Assembly: GCF_030546745.1 (NCBI RefSeq)
Contig: NZ_JAUOPD010000011.1
Location: 62,001 to 126,000, forward strand
DNA: 64,000 bases
Direction of reading: 5' to 3'
From: Thalassotalea sp. 1_MG-2023
Lineage (GTDB): Bacteria > Pseudomonadota > Gammaproteobacteria > Enterobacterales > Alteromonadaceae
Shown here: positions 17,374 to 26,514 of the stretch, piece after piece
Layout of the letters: each line of letters opens with the position of its first letter
How positions within the stretch are numbered: position 1 is the first letter of the stretch
Notes under the pieces: generated by a model
Database searches by the model: none
What the model saw: only the letters and a program-made list of their open reading frames with translations
Told to the model about the DNA's origin: nothing
Program-made: the position numbers and the translations under genes

Positions 17374-19829
17374 TAGTGCTGTTGCTCCCATGCTAATGTT
17401 CTTAATAAGTCACCAAATACACCGGCCGCAGTAACTGCGGCACCAGCACCATAACCACGAAGTACAAACGGTAAAGGTTGATAATAGCGACTATGGATAG
17501 CTAGGGCATTTTCGCCATCTTTAATACTATATAAAGGATGTTCAGCACCTACCGCTTCAATGGATACTTGGCACTTACCATCAATAATATTGCCGATATA
17601 GCGTAATACTTTCCCTTCCTGTTTAGCATTATTTACGCGTTCAGCGATCTCAGCATCAAGCTGCGTTAAATTCGTCATGAAGGTTGCGACATCACCACTG
17701 GCATCAAATGTTTCACCGAGTACCGAATCCACTTTAATGTCTGAGAGCTCTAATTGCATGCCTGCTTCTCTCGCCATAATAAGTAATTTTCTGGCTACAT
17801 CCATGCCGCTTAAGTCATCACGAGGATCTGGTTCTGTAAAGCCATTTTCTTTAGCGATAGCTGTTGCTTGCGATAACGTCATTCCTTCATCTAATTTTCC
17901 AAAAATATAGGAAAGAGAACCTGATAAAACACCTTCAAATTGTAATAATTCATCACCTGCTTTGATTAAGCTTTGTAATGTATCAATTACTGGTAAACCC
18001 GCGCCTACTGTTGTTTCATAAAGAAAACGTCGATTAGTTTCCTGGGTTGCTTGTCTTATCGCTTGATAATATTCCCATGAATCAGTATTCGCTTTTTTAT
18101 TTGGTGTGACTACATGGAAACCTTCTTTAATAAAGTCAACGTAACTCATGGCAAGCGCTTCATTTGACGTTGAGTCAACCAATACAGGGTTTATTAAATG
18201 ATTATCGCGAACAAAACGCTTCACATTCTCGGCCGTCACCGCCACAGCACCTTTTCCTAGACATGCCTGCCAATTTTCAAGGTTAATACCTTCTTGGTCA
18301 AATACCATGCCTTTACTGTTTGCGATTCCATAAACACGTAATGAAATATTTTGCGCTTTTAATTTAGGTTGCTGACGAGCAATTTGTGCAATTAATTCAC
18401 TTCCTACCACACCACAACCGACTAAAAATACATCGATAGTGGGTTTGTGAGAGAAAAAGTTCTGGTGACACACTTTCAATGCATCTGTACATTTACGGTT
18501 TTCAATAACCACTGAAATGCTACGTTCAGACGAGTCTTGTGCTATAGCCACCACATTAACGCGAGCTTGAGCTAATGAAGAGAAAAATTTAGCTGCTACG
18601 CCTTGTTGGTGATGCATACCATCACCCACTAAAGAAACAATAGACAGTTCATGCTGTAATGCAACGGGTTCTAATAAGCCGTTAAGTAATTCTAATTCAA
18701 ACTCTTGTTTTAAGCTTTGTTCCGCTTGTTTTGCATCTGCTGTATAAATACAAAAACTAATACAATATTCGCTCGATGATTGGCTGATTAATACGATTGA
18801 TATATTTTCACGACTCATCGTAGCAAAAACTCGACTGGCCATACCAACCATACCTTTCATGCCTGGGCCTGAAACATTTACCATGGTTAGGTCATCTAAA
18901 TTAGAAATTGCTTTAACTTGTTTTTTCTGATCGTTCTCATTCGCAATCAGTGTTCCTGGAGCTTTAGGGTTACCGGTGTTTTTGATCAAGCAAGGAATAT
19001 GAAATTGCGCAATTGGTCCAATCGTTTTAGGGTGAAGCACACTTGCGCCAAAATACGATAACTCCATAGCTTCCTGATAAGATAAGTAATCAAGTAATCG
19101 CGCATCTTTAATCAAACGAGGGTCTGCGTTGTAAACCCCATTAACGTCTGTCCAAATTTGACAGCATTCAGCCTGTGCACATACAGCAAGCACAGCTGCC
19201 GAATAATCAGAACCATTGCGACCTAAAGTGGTCACTTGATTTTGGCTATTTACGCCAATAAATCCTGGCATTAAAGCAACTCGATTGAGCGATGGGTAGT
19301 ATTGTTGAAATTTGTCTTTGCACAGAACTAAATCAGCTAACGCATTTAGGTAAGCATCATTGGTGTGTAGAAACTTTTCAGGTTCAATTAAACTAACGTC
19401 GAAATCTAACGTTGCTAATACAGAATCTAGAATCGCAACACTCATTCGTTCACCCACACTGATAATAATGGCGCGTATATGATCAGGACAATAAGACAAC
19501 ATTGTTGCCCCTTGCAAGTAGCGGCTTAATTGATGCTCCCAATTCGCTAGCGCTTGTTCAGCGTGAGTTTTATTAAATTGCGGTAACGTTGCACTAAGCC
19601 CTTCAATAATGGTTTCAATGGCTGCTGAGAAATGCGTTAAATCACTTTGTAATTTTTCTTCATCACTAATATTTTCAGCCATCGCCACTAAATGATTAGT
19701 AACACCTTGAGGTGCAGAAACAACCACTGCTACCGAAGATTCCTTGCTCTGGTTCTTGATAATATCAGCCACTTGAACAAAGCGTTCTGCTGTAGCTAAT
19801 GATGAACCGCCAAATTTTAACACGCGCAT
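17373..19829 (-). CDS. thrA: Bifunctional aspartokinase I / homoserine dehydrogenase I
   Basis: Fusion enzyme catalysing the first and third steps from aspartate to threonine. The 818 residues are the usual length. N-terminal aspartokinase (about 1-290) begins [12 protein letters not shown] and holds [13 protein letters not shown]; two ACT regulatory domains follow (about 310-460); then the homoserine dehydrogenase part begins with the Rossmann motif [11 protein letters not shown] (about 470-480) and contains the catalytic block [20 protein letters not shown] domains imply threonine feedback inhibition as in E. coli. It is the first structural gene of thrABC behind the thrL attenuator. Confidence 0.97.
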   Translation of the reverse strand: MRVLKFGGSSLATAERFVQVADIIKNQSKESSVAVVVSAPQGVTNHLVAMAENISDEEKLQSDLTHFSAAIETIIEGLSATLPQFNKTHAEQALANWEHQLSRYLQGATMLSYCPDHIRAIIISVGERMSVAILDSVLATLDFDVSLIEPEKFLHTNDAYLNALADLVLCKDKFQQYYPSLNRVALMPGFIGVNSQNQVTTLGRNGSDYSAAVLAVCAQAECCQIWTDVNGVYNADPRLIKDARLLDYLSYQEAMELSYFGASVLHPKTIGPIAQFHIPCLIKNTGNPKAPGTLIANENDQKKQVKAISNLDDLTMVNVSGPGMKGMVGMASRVFATMSRENISIVLISQSSSEYCISFCIYTADAKQAEQSLKQEFELELLNGLLEPVALQHELSIVSLVGDGMHHQQGVAAKFFSSLAQARVNVVAIAQDSSERSISVVIENRKCTDALKVCHQNFFSHKPTIDVFLVGCGVVGSELIAQIARQQPKLKAQNISLRVYGIANSKGMVFDQEGINLENWQACLGKGAVAVTAENVKRFVRDNHLINPVLVDSTSNEALAMSYVDFIKEGFHVVTPNKKANTDSWEYYQAIRQATQETNRRFLYETTVGAGLPVIDTLQSLIKAGDELLQFEGVLSGSLSYIFGKLDEGMTLSQATAIAKENGFTEPDPRDDLSGMDVARKLLIMAREAGMQLELSDIKVDSVLGETFDASGDVATFMTNLTQLDAEIAERVNNAKQEGKVLRYIGNIIDGKCQVSIEAVGAEHPLYSIKDGENALAIHSRYYQPLPFVLRGYGAGAAVTAAGVFGDLLRTLAWEQQH

Positions 19830-19842
19830 GTTTACTTCCCCT

Positions 19843-19883
19843 AAAAACGAAAAAAGCCCGGAACCTTTGTGGTCACGGGCTTT
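19843..19883 (-). terminator. Threonine-operon attenuator
   Basis: Read on the minus strand: stem AAAGCCCG-TGACC pairing with GGTTC-CGGGCTTT (13 positions, one mismatch, one G-T pair), loop ACAAA, then TTTTTTCGTTTTT. It lies 24 bases beyond the thrL stop and just before thrA, the classical position of an attenuator controlled by ribosome stalling at Thr/Ile codons. Confidence 0.93.
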
Positions 19884-19906
19884 GATAAAATACTTTCTTT
19901 TACACG

Positions 19907-19978
19907 TTAGCCGTCGACCACCATCCCTAACAGGGTGGTAGTGGTAATAATGGTAATCGTGCGTGTAATAGATTTCAT
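19907..19978 (-). CDS. thrL: thr operon leader peptide
   Basis: A 23-residue leader read from an ATG at 19978 to TAA at 19907. It begins [15 protein letters not shown] and ends LLGMVVDG; seven of the residues are Thr and four are Ile, concentrated in codons 4-15. Scarce charged tRNA-Thr or tRNA-Ile would stall the ribosome here and prevent the downstream terminator (19853-19883) from forming. A competing hairpin (CCACC / GGTGG, about 19920-19940) lies across the end of the reading frame. Confidence 0.93.
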   Translation of the reverse strand: MKSITRTITIITTTTLLGMVVDG

Positions 19979-19985
19979 GGTAGGT

Positions 19986-20014
19986 AAAATGCCAAATATG
20001 TCATTTTCTGTCAA
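19986..20014 (-). promoter_or_regulatory. Candidate promoter for thrLABC
   Basis: On the minus strand, a perfect -35 (TTGACA at 20014-20009) is followed after 17 bases by a weak -10 (CATTTT, 19991-19986). If used, thrL would have a very short 5' leader, about 8 bases, so thrL may be read almost leaderless or the true -10 lies elsewhere. Confidence 0.4.
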
Positions 20015-20093
20015 CTACTAAATTGAATAGAACTAGACGATTTATGAATAAACTAAAACTAAAAATGTATATTTATTACGTAATTTAGCTAAA

Positions 20094-21050
20094 TTAAACT
20101 GCATTACTCAAATGATTAACTTTATATTGATACGTTTGATTACGACCCAATGCTTTCGCTTTATATAATGCTGCATCAGTATTTGCAATAAGGTTTTCAT
20201 AGCGTGTATCGCTTGGCTGAATACTCGCAACACCTACACTTGTTGTAACCGTTAACTCCTGATCTTGAAAAACAAACACTTGTTTTTCTAATTCAGCACG
20301 TATTCGCTCAGCGACATCTAACGCACCACTGACTTCAGTTTCGGGCAAAATAACCGCAAATTCTTCACCACCGTAACGGCCAAATAGATCACATGAGCGC
20401 AATAATGCGTTAACACGCTGTGCCGTTTCTATTAAAACTTTATCACCGCATTGATGACCAAAATTGTCATTCAAACGTTTAAAATGATCTAAATCGAACA
20501 TGATTAACGCTAAATCATGATCATACCTGCGAGCACGTGAAAACTCTTTATCAAGGCATTCTTCCCAATGCTTGCGATTAAATATTTGCGTCAAGCCATC
20601 AATACGGTTAGCTTTTGCTAATTCTTCCAGTGCTTTATTTAGTTTTCCTTGATAATGCGCGACATCAGTTGCATCTTCTATAAGAATACAAACATACTCA
20701 ACTTTATTATTGTCCTCGATAGGAATAAAGGTACAGTTTTGTGCCATAAAGTGGCTATCTGTTGTAATGGGGCGATGATGAGGTAATTCAAATAAATGAT
20801 GACGTTGCTCCCAGGAACAAAACCCCGGTGAGTTTAACGAGCTAACACTGCTAAGTTTTCGATTAAACCAGCGCGTTGGCAATTCAGGAAAAACATCAAA
20901 AATACTACAACCAATCACTTGCTCTAGTGATTTATTCGCATGTACCTGCATAAAGCGATTAAACTCAACAATATTACATTCAAGATCAACGACAATGACC
21001 CCGGTATTAATTTGTTCAGCGATTGTTTTTCCTATGTCAGGAATACGCAT
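20094..21050 (-). CDS. PAS-GGDEF diguanylate cyclase
   Basis: Predicted c-di-GMP synthase of 318 residues, with no membrane helix. An N-terminal PAS-like domain (about 10-135, beginning with INTGVIVVDLECNIVEFNRF) is joined by a short coiled linker to a GGDEF domain (about 150-310) with the active-site motif GGEEF. The metal-binding DLDHFKRLNDNFGH block is intact, so the enzyme should be active. Its ATG overlaps the last base of the CheC gene's stop, and the CheC gene overlaps the receiver gene, so the three are one translationally coupled unit. Input is probably delivered by the receiver and CheC partners (inference). Confidence 0.9.
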   Translation of the reverse strand: MRIPDIGKTIAEQINTGVIVVDLECNIVEFNRFMQVHANKSLEQVIGCSIFDVFPELPTRWFNRKLSSVSSLNSPGFCSWEQRHHLFELPHHRPITTDSHFMAQNCTFIPIEDNNKVEYVCILIEDATDVAHYQGKLNKALEELAKANRIDGLTQIFNRKHWEECLDKEFSRARRYDHDLALIMFDLDHFKRLNDNFGHQCGDKVLIETAQRVNALLRSCDLFGRYGGEEFAVILPETEVSGALDVAERIRAELEKQVFVFQDQELTVTTSVGVASIQPSDTRYENLIANTDAALYKAKALGRNQTYQYKVNHLSNAV

Positions 21051-21658
21051 TAGTACTCTTCCAAAATACGGTCTATCACTTGTGCAATATTAATGATCGC
21101 CGATTCAGGGATCAGTAAAATCATGTCACAATTGAAAGAATAATCGGTTACTTGGTACGATATTTTAACTTTTAGTGCAAGATCCCAGTTAAAAGATTGT
21201 TGCTCAATATGTTCAGAAAATGCTGATTTATTTGACGGTAAAAAGCGCGGAGCACTGTATGACATTTGGTTATTAATCTGACTCGCAAAAACATTAAGAA
21301 ACGTTGTTGTGAGGATTGAACTTAGATCAATAATTTGCTCTTCAAGCGTTAATTCGTCAGGGTCATAACCGAGAAGATCTGCTAAGCGATCAGAATCTTT
21401 TGGTTGATAAACCAGTAAAGCTTCACCGCGAATACCTTCGTAACCAAAAAAACCTTGGCTAACTACCGCTGCGGCTTGATCTTCAACGTTAAGCGCATCA
21501 GAGATATGTTTAGAACTGACTTGTTCTATACTAGGCACTTTCAAATAGACAAAAGTATCCAAATAACGCGCAAGTTGATCACTTGCTTGCCCCATTGCTA
21601 CATTAATAATTTCTTGTAGGCAATCTTGTTGATCTTCAGTTAAATCAAAGTGGGTCAT
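21050..21658 (-). CDS. CheC-family phosphatase-like protein
   Basis: A 202-residue CheC/CheX/FliY-superfamily protein. The N-terminal helix carries the phosphatase motif D-xxx-E-xx-N-xxx-G exactly: D12, E16, N19 and G23 in DCLQEIINVAMG. A second copy of the motif expected near 105 (DLSSILTTT) is degenerate, so only one active centre may remain. In chemotaxis these proteins dephosphorylate CheY-P. Here the partner is presumably the receiver protein encoded just upstream, whose gene overlaps by 4 bases, rather than the flagellar CheY. Confidence 0.85.
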   Translation of the reverse strand: MTHFDLTEDQQDCLQEIINVAMGQASDQLARYLDTFVYLKVPSIEQVSSKHISDALNVEDQAAAVVSQGFFGYEGIRGEALLVYQPKDSDRLADLLGYDPDELTLEEQIIDLSSILTTTFLNVFASQINNQMSYSAPRFLPSNKSAFSEHIEQQSFNWDLALKVKISYQVTDYSFNCDMILLIPESAIINIAQVIDRILEEY

Positions 21659-22020
21659 ACTAAACCATTTTCCTTGAGGTGCTGTAATAACACTTCAGAT
21701 TTTACCGGTTTGCGGATAAAGGCTTTTGCGCCTAACTCTAACACTTTGCTTTGCATTTCAGGCTGAATATCGGCAGAAATCACAAAAACGATTGGTGTGA
21801 CGCCCATTTTTTGAATACCTTGCAATACGCCTACGCCGTCAATTTCAGGCATTGTCAGGTCAAGAAACAAAACGTCGATATTATTTGAGCGCAGAATTTT
21901 CAACGCTTCAACGCCATTAGTGGCAATTTGAGCATTCGCAGAAAGTGTTTCAGGTAAGCTTCGTAACACTTGCTTTCGCGCTAGGTTAGAGTCGTCACAG
22001 ATAAGTACAGACAGGCTCAT
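21655..22020 (-). CDS. Stand-alone CheY-like receiver protein
   Basis: A single response-regulator receiver domain of 121 residues without output domain. The acidic pocket D9/D10, the phospho-acceptor D54 (LFLDLTMPEIDG), the switch residue S82 region (VISAD) and the conserved K104-P105 are all present. It heads the receiver-CheC-GGDEF operon. No histidine kinase lies beside it, so its phosphodonor is unknown. It most likely signals by protein contact, either to the CheC protein or to the PAS-GGDEF enzyme. Confidence 0.92.
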   Translation of the reverse strand: MSLSVLICDDSNLARKQVLRSLPETLSANAQIATNGVEALKILRSNNIDVLFLDLTMPEIDGVGVLQGIQKMGVTPIVFVISADIQPEMQSKVLELGAKAFIRKPVKSEVLLQHLKENGLV

Positions 22021-22424
22021 GAAAAGAGAAACCTTATAAAATTATTATTTTTGTACCCTTAATTTACCTTAATTTTAACGATCTGTTAATGAATAAACGG
22101 TTAAATTTTAATTTTTTTTTGCACAAAAATAGTATTAATTGTTGTTTTTAACGGCATGTATTAGCTAACCAGTTAAAAATACTTAGTATTTTATACTTTG
22201 GCCATGTGAGCTTTTATAATTTTTAATCGCTTGTATTATCAATAACAGTAAATTAGTGTGTTTCCCTATATAAAACGTATTGAGCTCTGACAGATTAACT
22301 TTGCATAGCACAGTTAAACTCAGTTAAATAATCAGCGGGTAAAGGTTTACCTCAGAACAACCATTTCTTAAACGTCATTATTTATTGCTAGATTAATATT
22401 TTAAATTTCTATTATCAGTGTTTA
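22021..22424. other. AT-rich intergenic gap upstream of the receiver gene
   Basis: About 400 bases, very AT-rich, between the receiver gene and the small membrane ORF. It must hold the promoter of the receiver-CheC-GGDEF operon. I see no gene, no strong hairpin and no recognised operator here. Confidence 0.5.
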
Positions 22425-22520
22425 TTAGCCTGTGATTAACATGATCACCCATAGTGAAATACTCGCAGACACTAAATAAATTATCGCTGTTTTCCAAAGT
22501 TCATTAAATGCTTTCATCAT
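22425..22520 (-). CDS. 31-residue single-pass membrane microprotein
   Basis: Unrecognised, but well supported as a gene. An ATG at 22520 (or the adjacent one at 22517) is preceded at the right distance by a near-perfect ribosome site, AAGGGAGGTTA. The frame ends at TAA (22425). The product starts MMKAFNELWKTA and is then one hydrophobic helix (IIYLVSASISLWVIMLITG). Such an amphipathic N-terminus plus one helix is typical of membrane microproteins that bind larger partners. It stands alone, with about 200 bases before the YgjP-type gene and about 400 to the receiver gene. The function cannot be inferred. Confidence 0.75.
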   Translation of the reverse strand: MMKAFNELWKTAIIYLVSASISLWVIMLITG

Positions 22521-22721
22521 TAACCTCCCTTAAGTTGTCAAAAAAATGTCACGTCAAGTGTGTATAAATTAACAACATTAATTAAACAATATTTATGCCA
22601 ATCAGTAAGTTGACTTTTTAAAACGAAAAAAATGATGTGGTTGTCATTCGCAAAAACACTGGATTCAGCATGTTTTTTGGGATAGGCCTTCTATAAATTA
22701 GGTAGGGTAAATGTAAGCTTT

Positions 22722-23438
22722 TTAGTCTGTGGTCCAAGTTAAATAATGCTGATGTTCTTTAAGCCATCGCTTTTCCATTTTGTAATCCGGCAAGAAAGAT
22801 TCAACTAAATTCCAAAAATCAGCACTATGGTTTAAGAATTTCAAATGACATAGCTCATGAATGATCACGTAATCAATCACTGACTCAGGTAACATCATCA
22901 ATAAATAATTAAGTTTAATATGGCCTCGATTATCACAACATCCCCAACGAGCTTTATATTGCCTAATATAGAGATTGTTTGGTAATAAGTTTGTTTGCCG
23001 ACTAAAACATGCCATTTTATCGGTTAAAAACACTTCAGCCTGTTGTTTAAACCAACCTTCTAATAGCTTTTTAACTCGCATACTCTCAGTGGTATCTGAC
23101 AATGTTTTTCGGGCAGATAAAGTGACAACAATGTCATGCTTTCCAACTGTCACCAGAGATCTTTTACCTTCATTAACAATAAGTGGTGTTAACTTACCGA
23201 AAAACCACACTTGTCCATGTCGTGCAAGTTGATTTTGATATCTTGTTGCCAGTTGCTGCTTGCTTTGAATATTTTCAATCCATTGTTTTTTGAGCACAAC
23301 AAGGTTTTCGATATACTGCAAGGGCACAGCATAAGGTGCTTTAACAATAATATCTTTGTTCTTAACCTGTAAAGCAATACGTTTACGCCGATGACAACGT
23401 AACAGTTGAAAGTTCAACCCCGCAGAGCTAGTCATCAT
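22722..23438 (-). CDS. YgjP-like metallopeptidase (SprT/M48-type, DUF45)
   Basis: A predicted zinc peptidase of about 238 residues. The zinc motif HELCH (in VIIHELCHLKFLNHS) with a downstream acidic/His region (SADFWNLVESFLPDY) matches the YgjP/DUF45 family; the YIRQYKARWGCCDNRGHI stretch is also characteristic. The start is taken at ATG 23438; a TTG five codons upstream is possible but weaker. It begins 42 bases after yebG on the same strand, so it may share the LexA-controlled promoter. The family's substrate is not established. Confidence 0.9.
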   Translation of the reverse strand: MMTSSAGLNFQLLRCHRRKRIALQVKNKDIIVKAPYAVPLQYIENLVVLKKQWIENIQSKQQLATRYQNQLARHGQVWFFGKLTPLIVNEGKRSLVTVGKHDIVVTLSARKTLSDTTESMRVKKLLEGWFKQQAEVFLTDKMACFSRQTNLLPNNLYIRQYKARWGCCDNRGHIKLNYLLMMLPESVIDYVIIHELCHLKFLNHSADFWNLVESFLPDYKMEKRWLKEHQHYLTWTTD

Positions 23439-23479
23439 AGTAGTATTGCTCAAAATACAGCCTAATAAAGATATTGTAC

Positions 23480-23806
23480 TTATGCGGCTTCATCAGTACT
23501 TTGTGCTTTTTTATCAGCAGTTACTTTTGTCGCAGCGCTCTTTTCTTTTTTAGTTGGCGCTTTTTGTGCTGCCTTTGGTTTTTTCGCTTGCAATGCAATT
23601 AATACGTCTTCACGATGTTTTGCCAGATAAACGCTTAATTCTTCTTTATCAGCATCGGTTAACTTAACAGGTACTTGGTTCAACATTTCGGCAAGGTTAT
23701 CCGCCATGTCTAACATTTTGTCGTATTCATCAGCGGCTTTTTTATCCATGAATGTTTCAACCTCCACACCTTGTCTTATGACAACAAATCGACTTTCAAC
23801 GGCCAT
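23480..23806 (-). CDS. yebG: SOS-inducible protein YebG
   Basis: YebG is a small LexA-regulated protein of unknown biochemical role in E. coli. This 108-residue copy has the family core, MAVESRFVVIRQGVEVETF followed by KKAADEYDKMLDMADNL, and a Lys/Ala-rich tail (about 75-108) with no sequence constraint visible. A consensus LexA box lies at 23871-23890, 65 bases upstream, which supports both the identification and SOS control. A 15-base palindrome (23847-23861) lies between the box and the gene. Confidence 0.92.
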   Translation of the reverse strand: MAVESRFVVIRQGVEVETFMDKKAADEYDKMLDMADNLAEMLNQVPVKLTDADKEELSVYLAKHREDVLIALQAKKPKAAQKAPTKKEKSAATKVTADKKAQSTDEAA

Positions 23807-23846
23807 TAGTTTCCCTTATTTAACAGGTAAAATTTAACAATACTCT

Positions 23847-23861
23847 CACCAATTATTGGTG
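23847..23861. repeat. Perfect palindrome in the yebG leader
   Basis: CACCAATTATTGGTG: two 7-base arms around a single T. It lies between the LexA box and the yebG ATG, so it is either a second operator or a tiny hairpin in the 5' leader; it is too compact for a terminator. Confidence 0.4.
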
Positions 23862-23870
23862 AAACAACAA

Positions 23871-23890
23871 AACTGTACATTTACACAGTA
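23871..23890. promoter_or_regulatory. LexA (SOS) box of yebG
   Basis: CTGT-N8-ACAG is exact (CTGTACATTTACACAG, 23873-23888) and the flanking bases also fit the extended gammaproteobacterial consensus. Position upstream of yebG, a known LexA target in E. coli, makes this a confident site. Confidence 0.92.
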
Positions 23891-24227
23891 AAGATACGTT
23901 ATTTATAAAAAAATGCAATCAGAAATGTAAAAATTGAAAAATATATCGTAGTTAAACGTGCGATAAAGTGCAGAAAATAATAAATGATATTTCACGTTTG
24001 AAGGAGAATGTAAAAATCTATGAATTAAACTAAACTAATAATTGTCACATAAAAATATAAACCATTTAAAAACAATTATTTATAAAATAAAACACCATGA
24101 ACTTTATTTCATAAACTTTTACATTGCCAATTTATTTAATGTATACATTCTGATTCATTATTCGCCATTATTAAGGAACAAACAAATACCCCTTTGTTTT
24201 AAAACCTCGCGCAGAATGGAGAATACA

Positions 24228-24581
24228 ATGAAAACTTTATTATTAACACTTAGTTTAACAACCACAGGATTTTTAACCCTGCTAACCAACCACGTACAAG
24301 CCACCCCTATGGATAGCTATTTAGAAAAGTCATTAATTGCAGTTTGCAAATCAACAATGAAAGGTAATTTACTGAACTTTAGCCGTACCTTGAAATACTA
24401 TCACCTGACTGACAAAACAATCGCGAACGGTTTAGTGTGTAATGGCAGTGAAGTAACAGAATTTGCTCGCAAACATGGCGCTTATAAAATAGCTAACAGG
24501 CTAGATAAACACTTGCATAGTTCTACTTCCATAACTGATATTGCAGCAGTGAATAAAATGAGCATCACATTCAAAGAATAA
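24228..24581 (+). CDS. Secreted DUF3718-type protein
   Basis: A 117-residue exported protein. The start is placed at ATG 24228 because GGAG lies 6-10 bases upstream and a standard signal peptide follows (MKTLLLTLSLTTTGFLTLL to VQA, cleavage near 24); frames further upstream are AT-rich and lack a signal. The mature part has two cysteines (AVCKSTMKGNLL and GLVCNGSEVTEFA) and matches the DUF3718 pattern found in marine gammaproteobacteria. Function unknown. It shares a bidirectional terminator with aceA. Confidence 0.82.
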   Translation: MKTLLLTLSLTTTGFLTLLTNHVQATPMDSYLEKSLIAVCKSTMKGNLLNFSRTLKYYHLTDKTIANGLVCNGSEVTEFARKHGAYKIANRLDKHLHSSTSITDIAAVNKMSITFKE

Positions 24582-24594
24582 CTTTTTTAAACAC

Positions 24595-24622
24595 AAAAAT
24601 CCCGTTTAAAAACGGGATTTTT
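24595..24622. terminator. Bidirectional terminator between DUF3718 gene and aceA
   Basis: Near-perfect inverted repeat AAAAATCCCGTT / AACGGGATTTTT with U-tracts on both strands, between two convergent genes. Confidence 0.92.
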
Positions 24623-24662
24623 AGCGTCACTTGAATTAAAACTCTATGGATTAAAAATCTGC

Positions 24663-26264
24663 TTATGCAATATTGGCAAACTGATTCATAGTATTGTCTT
24701 TACCACCAGCTTTTAGCGCCGCATCCCCAGCAAAATATTCTTTATGATCATCCCCCATATCTGAGCCTGCCATATTTTGATGTTTAACACAGGCAATGTC
24801 TTGACGAATTTCTTGACGTTGCACATTTAACACATAGCCAAGCATGCCCTGCTCACCAAAGTATTCTTTCGCTAGGTTATCAGTTGATAAAGCAGCGGTA
24901 TGATATGTTGGTAACGTAATTAAATGGTGGAATATTCCAGCTTCACGTGCAGCATCTTGTTGGAATGTTCTGATTTTTTCATCAGCGGTTACCGCTAACT
25001 CTGTGTTGTCGTAATCAACACTCATTAAACGATCACGATCATAACTCGATACATCTTTACCTGCTTCTTTCATTGCATCAAACACTTGTTGACGGAAATT
25101 TAATGTCCAATTAAATGAAGGTGAGTTGTTATAAACAAGTTTTGCATTAGGCACCGCTTTACGAATTTCGTTTACCATATTACCAATCTGGCCAATGTGC
25201 GGCTTTTCAGTTTCAATCCAAATTAAATCGGCACCATTTTGTAGTGAGGTGATGCAATCTAAAATACATCGTTGCTCACCAGTACCTGGTTTGAATTGGA
25301 ATAAATTACTCGCAAGGCGTTTCGGGCGCATCAATTTACCCTCTTGTTTTAATAACACATCACCGTTTGAAATATCTTCTTCGGCTATTTGTTCACAATC
25401 TAAAAAGCTGTTGTATTGGTCACCTAAATCACCTGGTTTTTCTGTTACAGCAATTTGCTTTGTTAAACCAGCCCCTAACGAATCGGTACGAGCAACAATA
25501 ACGCCATCATCAACGCCTAACTCCATAAAAGCGTATCTAACTGCATTTATTTTTGCTAAAAAATCTGCATGCGGCACCGTTACTTTTCCATCTTGATGTC
25601 CACATTGCTTTTCATCCGACACTTGGTTTTCAATTTGAATACAACACGCCCCAGCTTCAATCATTTGTTTTGCCAATAAATACGTTGCTTCAGCATTACC
25701 GAAACCCGCATCTATGTCTGCAATAATCGGTACGACATGCGTTTGATGTTGATCAATTTGTTGCTGTACAGCATTCAATTTAACATCATCGCCACTTTCT
25801 TTAGCTGCATCTAGTTCTCTAAATAAACCACCTAATTCTCTTGCATCTGCTTGACGAAGAAAGGTATAAAGTTCTTCAATAAGCATAGGAACCGACGTTT
25901 TTTCATGCATTGATTGATCGGGTAAAGGACCAAACTCAGAACGAAGTGCTGCAATCATCCAACCAGAAAGGTATAAATAACGTCGCTCAGTCGATTGAAA
26001 ATGCTTTTTAATTGAAATCATCTTTTGTTGACCAATAAAACCATGCCAGCAACCTAACGATTGTGTATATAAACTAGAGTCTTTGTCGTAGGCGTCCATG
26101 TCTTTACGCATAATTGCTGCTGTGTACTTAGCAATATCTAGCCCTGTTTTGAATCGATTCTGTAAACGCATACGTGTTACTGATTCAGCATCAATTGATT
26201 GCCAATTATGCTGCTGTTTAATTGATGACTTAGCGTTTTCAACTTGTTGACGATATGTGGTCAT
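24663..26264 (-). CDS. aceA: Isocitrate lyase
   Basis: First enzyme of the glyoxylate shunt: isocitrate to glyoxylate and succinate. The 533-residue length marks the long (Pseudomonas/Colwellia-like) class rather than the 434-residue E. coli type. The active-site loop appears as KQCGHQDGK instead of KKCGHMGGK, and the metal site VVPIIADIDAGFGNAEATY is intact. It is divergent from a LysR-type regulator, with a directly repeated TGTAACT pair just upstream of it (26304-26322). Malate synthase G, the second shunt enzyme, lies about 2.7 kb away on the other strand. Confidence 0.95.
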   Translation of the reverse strand: MTTYRQQVENAKSSIKQQHNWQSIDAESVTRMRLQNRFKTGLDIAKYTAAIMRKDMDAYDKDSSLYTQSLGCWHGFIGQQKMISIKKHFQSTERRYLYLSGWMIAALRSEFGPLPDQSMHEKTSVPMLIEELYTFLRQADARELGGLFRELDAAKESGDDVKLNAVQQQIDQHQTHVVPIIADIDAGFGNAEATYLLAKQMIEAGACCIQIENQVSDEKQCGHQDGKVTVPHADFLAKINAVRYAFMELGVDDGVIVARTDSLGAGLTKQIAVTEKPGDLGDQYNSFLDCEQIAEEDISNGDVLLKQEGKLMRPKRLASNLFQFKPGTGEQRCILDCITSLQNGADLIWIETEKPHIGQIGNMVNEIRKAVPNAKLVYNNSPSFNWTLNFRQQVFDAMKEAGKDVSSYDRDRLMSVDYDNTELAVTADEKIRTFQQDAAREAGIFHHLITLPTYHTAALSTDNLAKEYFGEQGMLGYVLNVQRQEIRQDIACVKHQNMAGSDMGDDHKEYFAGDAALKAGGKDNTMNQFANIA

Positions 26265-26303
26265 TACTCTCTCCTAGCAATTTTAAATAAGACAATCACA
26301 ATA

Positions 26304-26322
26304 TGTAACTCATGTTGTAACT
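26304..26322 (-). promoter_or_regulatory. Direct repeat upstream of aceA
   Basis: TGTAACT occurs twice with a 12-base period, 40 bases upstream of the aceA ATG. The spacing suggests an activator or repressor binding the same face of the helix, but no regulator can be assigned. Confidence 0.35.
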
Positions 26323-26514
26323 TGTCATACTGAACAACAAAAAGAGTAAACCAACCACTACTCATAGATATAATGTATATTTTTTATCATGACTATTCAC
26401 ATAAAAAATACCGTGAAAAACAAAATATTCTTTACCTTAAATAACAACCAATTAAGCAACATTTATTATAATGATTAAATACTATAAAACATAAAAGAGG
26501 GAGACGTTAGACTA

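Noticed and set aside
17374-17391. Six extra codons at the thrB start
   Set aside because: ThrB homology starts at the ATG overlapping the thrA stop (TAATG).
24042-24227. N-terminal extension of the DUF3718 protein
   Set aside because: The extra codons are AT-rich and would bury the signal peptide; a good ribosome site lies before ATG 24228.
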